Below, piece after piece: positions 6,707 to 9,389 of a stretch of 9,389 nt of DNA (position 1 is the first letter of the stretch; each line of letters starts with the position of its first letter). This stretch comes from JALYIM01 sp040003205 (GTDB lineage: Bacteria; Acidobacteriota; Terriglobia; Terriglobales; Acidobacteriaceae). The notes under the pieces are model-generated. The model saw only the letters and a program-made list of their open reading frames with translations. It ran no database searches and was not told the DNA's origin. The position numbers were made by a program, and so were the translations under genes. The stretch is taken from the NCBI GenBank assembly GCA_040003205.1, contig JBDUDA010000115.1, forward strand, positions 1 through 9,389. Direction: 5' to 3'.

Positions 6707-9142
6707 TCACATGAGCCAGATCGCATCCACGTCCACGATCACCTGCGTGCGAGGAATCTTCTCAGTCGCCGCATAAGCCAGCATGGAACGCAAAACTTTA
6801 TTGAGCTTCTCCCGGCTGGCGGATTTCAACACGAAGTGATAGCGGTAGTCGCGCTTGAGGCGAACAATCGGGGCTGCCGCAGGACCCAACACCCGAATAC
6901 CCTCATGCCGCGTTTTCTCGAACCACCGTCCCAACATTCCCGACCACTTCATGGCATCGTCCAGCCGGTCGCTGCGCACCAGCACGTTGGCGAGAGCGCT
7001 GTAGGGCGGATAATGCATCCAGCTTCGAAACTGGAGTTCTTTGTCGTAGAAGCCGGTGAAATCGTGCTGCGCCGCGTACTGAACCGCATAGTGGTCAGGA
7101 AAATAAGTTTGAAGAATTACTTTCCCAGGCGTTTCGCCTCGTCCCGCGCGGCCCGCGACTTGCGTCAGCAATTGGAAGGTACGTTCGGCCGCGCGAAAGT
7201 CGGGCATGCCCAATGCCATGTCAGCTCCCACCACCCCCACCAGCGTCACTCCGTGAACGTCGTGACCTTTCGCAATCATCTGCGTGCCTACCATCAGGTC
7301 TATTTCGCCTTCGTTGAGCGCATTCAACGCACGCTCAAAATCTTCGTGTCCACGCACGGTATCGCGATCCAGCCGCGCGATGCGGGCTTGCGGAAACATG
7401 CCGTGAAGCAATTCCTCCAGTTTCTCGGATCCGGTTCCCAGAAAATAGACGTACTCGCTGCCGCAATGCGCACAGGCTTTCGGGACCGCCGCCGTGTAGC
7501 CGCAGTAATGGCATTCCATGCGCCGCGACTGCTTGTGATGAGTGAGCGCAATAGCGCAATTTTGGCACTCTAGCTTTTGGCCGCAAGTGCGGCAAAGCAC
7601 CACCGGAGAGTATCCGCGGCGGTTGAGAAGAACCATCACTTGCTCTTTGCGCGTGAGCCGGTCTCGAATCTCTTCCGCGAGTTTGCGCGAAATGACTTGG
7701 TCGTTTCCTGTCTCCTGAAACTCCTGCCTCATGTCAATCACTTCGACTTCCGGTAACGGACGCTTCTCCACCCGGTCAGGCATATCGAGCAAAATGTATT
7801 TATTCTTTTTGGCATTGAAATACGATTCCAGCGATGGTGTCGCCGATCCCATCACTACCACCGCATTGGACATCTTTGCCCGCATCACGGCGACATCCCG
7901 CGCGTTATAGCGGGGCATTTCTTCCTGCTTATAAGAAGAGTCCTGCTCCTCGTCCACGATGATGAGCGCGAGGTCGGACACGGGAGCAAACACCGCCGAC
8001 CGCGTCCCTACTACAATTCTGGCCTCGCCGCGCTGAATTCGGTGCCAGTGCTCTGCTCGCTCTTTGTCGGAGAGGGAAGAATGCAAAATGGCGACTTCGT
8101 CTCCAAAAACCTGATGTAGATCCGCCGCCACCGCTGGCGTCAATCCGATTTCAGGCACAAGCAGGATTGCCGACCGTCTCGCTTCCAGCACCGAACGCAT
8201 CGCCGCCAGATAGACTGCGGTTTTGCCCGATCCGGTAACACCGTGCAGCAAAATGCCGGCAAACTTAGCGGTGGAAACCGTCTCGCGCATGCGCTCCAGA
8301 GCTTTTTGTTGCGCAGGATTAAACGTAAAATTTAGCGCGGACGGACGCGCTTTCATCCCCGAACGCACGAGTACCGCGGGCTCTTCCACAATTTCCACCA
8401 GGCCTCGCTTGGCCAGCGTTGCCAAAGTCGTTCGAGGCACATCTAAATCGTTAAGAACTTCGACCGCAATTTTGCCTCCAGCTGCAACAATCGCTTCAAT
8501 GATTGTCCGCTGATTAGAATTGAACTTGCCCTCGGCATTTTTCAGGACCGCAATTTTCACGAAACGGCGGGCGTCACGTACGTTCGATAAATCCTCACGC
8601 GTTATCCATCCTTTGCGCACGATTCCTGCCAGCACGGCCTTCGAAATTCGGGTTGCGGAGCGCAGACTTTCTTCGCGAACAGATTCGCGGTGCGCTAGAT
8701 GATCCAGGACGCGGATCTCCGCCAGGTGTTCGTCGGGCGTCCGGCGTGAACGCCCCGATGATCCCGTTGTACCTGCGTTGTAGAGGGCTGTGTGGCCGGC
8801 TTCGGTGATTTGATAAGCGATCGTGCGCTTGAACTCCGCGGTCAGCGGCAGCATAGTGCGAAACACATCGCCCAGCGGCGCAAGATAATAATCGGCAATC
8901 CACTGTCCTAAGCGAATCAGATGCTCGTCGAGCAGAGGTGCAGCATCCAGCACGCTGATAACACTTTTAGCTTCCACTTTCGGAGCGCGATCATGCATCG
9001 CAGTCACAACGCCTGAGAGGCGTCGCTGCCGGAATGGCACCAGCACACGCCCTCCGACGACCGGATGCATCCCTTCAGGAATTCGATAAGTGAAGGCAGT
9101 ATCCAGCGGGACGGGGAGAGCGACATCGCAAAATTCAGGCAT
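6707..9142 (-). CDS. priA: PriA, replication restart (primosomal) 3'-5' DNA helicase
   Basis: Superfamily 2 helicase that recognises stalled or repaired forks and reloads the replicative helicase. The 811-residue product has an N-terminal DNA-binding domain starting VALPVPLDTAFTYRIPEG (7-24), with GGRVLVPFRQRRLSGVV. A winged-helix-like middle region follows (roughly 110-260). The helicase core shows Walker A GVTGSGKT (301-308), VGTRSAVFAP (378-387), Walker B VDEEQDSSYKQEE (396-408) and GSATPS (432-437). Eight zinc-binding cysteines lie at 517, 520, 526, 529, 544, 547, 557 and 560. GTGSEKLEE (569-577), TQMIAKGHD (620-628) and VAGRAGRG (662-669) complete the second RecA lobe. It is longer than the E. 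coli protein (732) and close to the Bacillus one (805). DEEQ replaces the DEEH common in the family. The ATG at 9142 sits exactly where PriA usually starts; no strong ribosome site is visible. Confidence 0.97.
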   Translation of the reverse strand: MPEFCDVALPVPLDTAFTYRIPEGMHPVVGGRVLVPFRQRRLSGVVTAMHDRAPKVEAKSVISVLDAAPLLDEHLIRLGQWIADYYLAPLGDVFRTMLPLTAEFKRTIAYQITEAGHTALYNAGTTGSSGRSRRTPDEHLAEIRVLDHLAHRESVREESLRSATRISKAVLAGIVRKGWITREDLSNVRDARRFVKIAVLKNAEGKFNSNQRTIIEAIVAAGGKIAVEVLNDLDVPRTTLATLAKRGLVEIVEEPAVLVRSGMKARPSALNFTFNPAQQKALERMRETVSTAKFAGILLHGVTGSGKTAVYLAAMRSVLEARRSAILLVPEIGLTPAVAADLHQVFGDEVAILHSSLSDKERAEHWHRIQRGEARIVVGTRSAVFAPVSDLALIIVDEEQDSSYKQEEMPRYNARDVAVMRAKMSNAVVVMGSATPSLESYFNAKKNKYILLDMPDRVEKRPLPEVEVIDMRQEFQETGNDQVISRKLAEEIRDRLTRKEQVMVLLNRRGYSPVVLCRTCGQKLECQNCAIALTHHKQSRRMECHYCGYTAAVPKACAHCGSEYVYFLGTGSEKLEELLHGMFPQARIARLDRDTVRGHEDFERALNALNEGEIDLMVGTQMIAKGHDVHGVTLVGVVGADMALGMPDFRAAERTFQLLTQVAGRAGRGETPGKVILQTYFPDHYAVQYAAQHDFTGFYDKELQFRSWMHYPPYSALANVLVRSDRLDDAMKWSGMLGRWFEKTRHEGIRVLGPAAAPIVRLKRDYRYHFVLKSASREKLNKVLRSMLAYAATEKIPRTQVIVDVDAIWLM

Positions 9143-9215
9143 GAGGCTAGAAACCAGGGCGATCGCCGCGGTTAAAGAATCGTAACATTCTCGAACTATT
9201 TTCTATTTTGATGTC

Positions 9216-9227
9216 CGCATTTATGCG
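9216..9227. repeat. Short inverted repeat CGCAT-TT-ATGCG
   Basis: Perfect 5-bp arms around TT. It lies about 75 bp upstream of the priA start, so it could sit in the priA control region. The inner octamer CATTTATG recurs in the hairpin at 9338-9355. No T-run follows, so it is not an intrinsic terminator. Confidence 0.4.
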
Positions 9228-9281
9228 AAGGTGTCTCGATCCGAATTCCCCGCACTCTTTGCTGGCGCCGCGGTTAGCTTC

Positions 9282-9293
9282 CGAAGTACTTCG
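9282..9293. repeat. Perfect 12-bp palindrome CGAAGTACTTCG
   Basis: The sequence is identical to its own reverse complement across 12 bases, the symmetry expected of a site bound by a dimeric regulator. It overlaps the second copy of the TCGTAACATT direct repeat. It lies about 140 bp from the priA start and could also serve a gene beyond the window. No known operator consensus is claimed. Confidence 0.45.
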
Positions 9294-9337
9294 TAACATT
9301 TGGGGAGTACCCGGTGATTGCAGAGCCGTGTGGCAGA

Positions 9338-9355
9338 GCGGCCATTTATGGCCGC
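9338..9355. repeat. Perfect 8-bp-arm hairpin (GCGGCCAT-TT-ATGGCCGC), possible dispersed palindromic element
   Basis: The 8-base arms are exact reverse complements around TT, giving a strong GC-rich stem. Neither side carries a run of T, so a rho-independent terminator is unlikely. A second small hairpin, GCCCT-TC-AGGGC at 9376-9387, follows closely. Paired GC-rich hairpins in an intergenic region resemble REP/palindromic-unit repeats of bacterial genomes; only one copy is visible here, so the repeat nature is inferred. Confidence 0.5.
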
Positions 9356-9375
9356 GTTACAACGCACACCCCTTA

Positions 9376-9387
9376 GCCCTTCAGGGC
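9376..9387. repeat. Short hairpin GCCCT-TC-AGGGC at the window edge
   Basis: Perfect 5-bp arms separated by TC, 20 bp after the stronger hairpin. The element may continue beyond the window, so its real extent is unknown. Confidence 0.4.
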
Positions 9388-9389
9388 CT

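Larger units (their letters stand above)
9165..9300 (+). repeat. Two pairs of direct 10-mers in the same order
   Basis: GCCGCGGTTA occurs at 9165-9174 and 9267-9276. TCGTAACATT occurs at 9180-9189 and 9291-9300. The order is the same in both copies but the inner spacer differs (5 versus 14 bases); the second spacer holds most of the 12-bp palindrome. They may be remnants of a duplicated segment or paired regulator sites. Nothing shows which, and chance is possible in so short a region. Confidence 0.5.
9143..9389. other. Intergenic region upstream of priA, no gene recognised
   Basis: This 247-bp stretch to the window end has no convincing reading frame on either strand and looks less coding-like than the rest. 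It must contain the priA leader and probably its promoter, read leftwards, but I cannot point to a confident -35/-10 pair. It is rich in small symmetric elements, listed separately. The right-hand part (about 9321-9389) with two hairpins looks like a palindromic repeat rather than a gene. Confidence 0.7.

Noticed and set aside
6836..7573. Long open frame on the plus strand, opposite priA
   Set aside because: It lies entirely antisense to well-conserved PriA helicase and zinc-motif coding sequence, and its translation is low-complexity Arg/His-rich with no recognisable domain.
9143..9240. priA promoter
   Set aside because: Several AT-rich hexamers are present on the minus strand, but no pair has an acceptable -35/-10 match and spacing, so no promoter is annotated.
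9330..9356. tRNA-like GTGGCAGAGCGG segment
   Set aside because: It recalls the D-arm of tRNAs at a glance, but there is no anticodon arm, T-loop or acceptor stem around it; the hairpin explains the symmetry.
1..9389. CRISPR array, insertion sequence, prophage or defence system
   Set aside because: No regularly spaced repeats, transposase, integrase or nuclease genes are seen; all long genes belong to recognised metabolic, transport or replication families.

Overview
The window reads as bacterial chromosomal DNA of moderately high GC, densely coding on both strands, with no plasmid, phage or transposase signature. Its core is a coenzyme F420 biosynthesis operon built from separate, archaeal-style single-domain proteins (CofD, CofC, CofE, CofH) plus an NADPH:F420 oxidoreductase. 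Mycobacteria instead carry the fused FbiB and FbiC proteins. Together with a long, typical bacterial PriA, this suggests a non-actinobacterial soil or environmental bacterium. An Acidobacteria-like lineage is my guess from general gene character; no phylogenetic marker proves it.

Layout. Positions 1-32 hold the last codons of an upstream gene whose stop overlaps cofD. Positions 29-4336 (+) are cofD, cofC, cofE, cofH and npdG, mostly joined by 4-base start/stop overlaps. After a 49-bp gap, positions 4386-6699 (+) encode a three-gene ABC importer of the quaternary-amine/osmoprotectant family: ATPase, one permease and a lipoprotein binding protein, again joined by 4-base overlaps. Positions 6707-9142 (-) are priA, ending 7 bp from the binding-protein stop. 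Positions 9143-9389 have no recognisable gene but contain several inverted repeats, a 12-bp perfect palindrome and two pairs of duplicated 10-mers.

How the genes work together. CofH makes the precursor of the deazaflavin chromophore Fo, together with CofG, which is not seen here. CofC activates a three-carbon phospho-acid with GTP. CofD transfers it to Fo, giving F420-0 or its dehydro form. CofE adds glutamates. NpdG exchanges hydride between NADPH and F420. The cluster would thus make the cofactor and link it to the NADP pool. The importer has no obvious metabolic link to F420; it may simply share the transcript. PriA is a replication-restart helicase and is unrelated.

Most of the content is recognisable by family. 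I see no clearly new system. The open questions are how the F420 side chain is completed without an FbiB-type reductase domain, where CofG is, what the single-permease importer carries, and whether the palindromic tail is a dispersed repeat.
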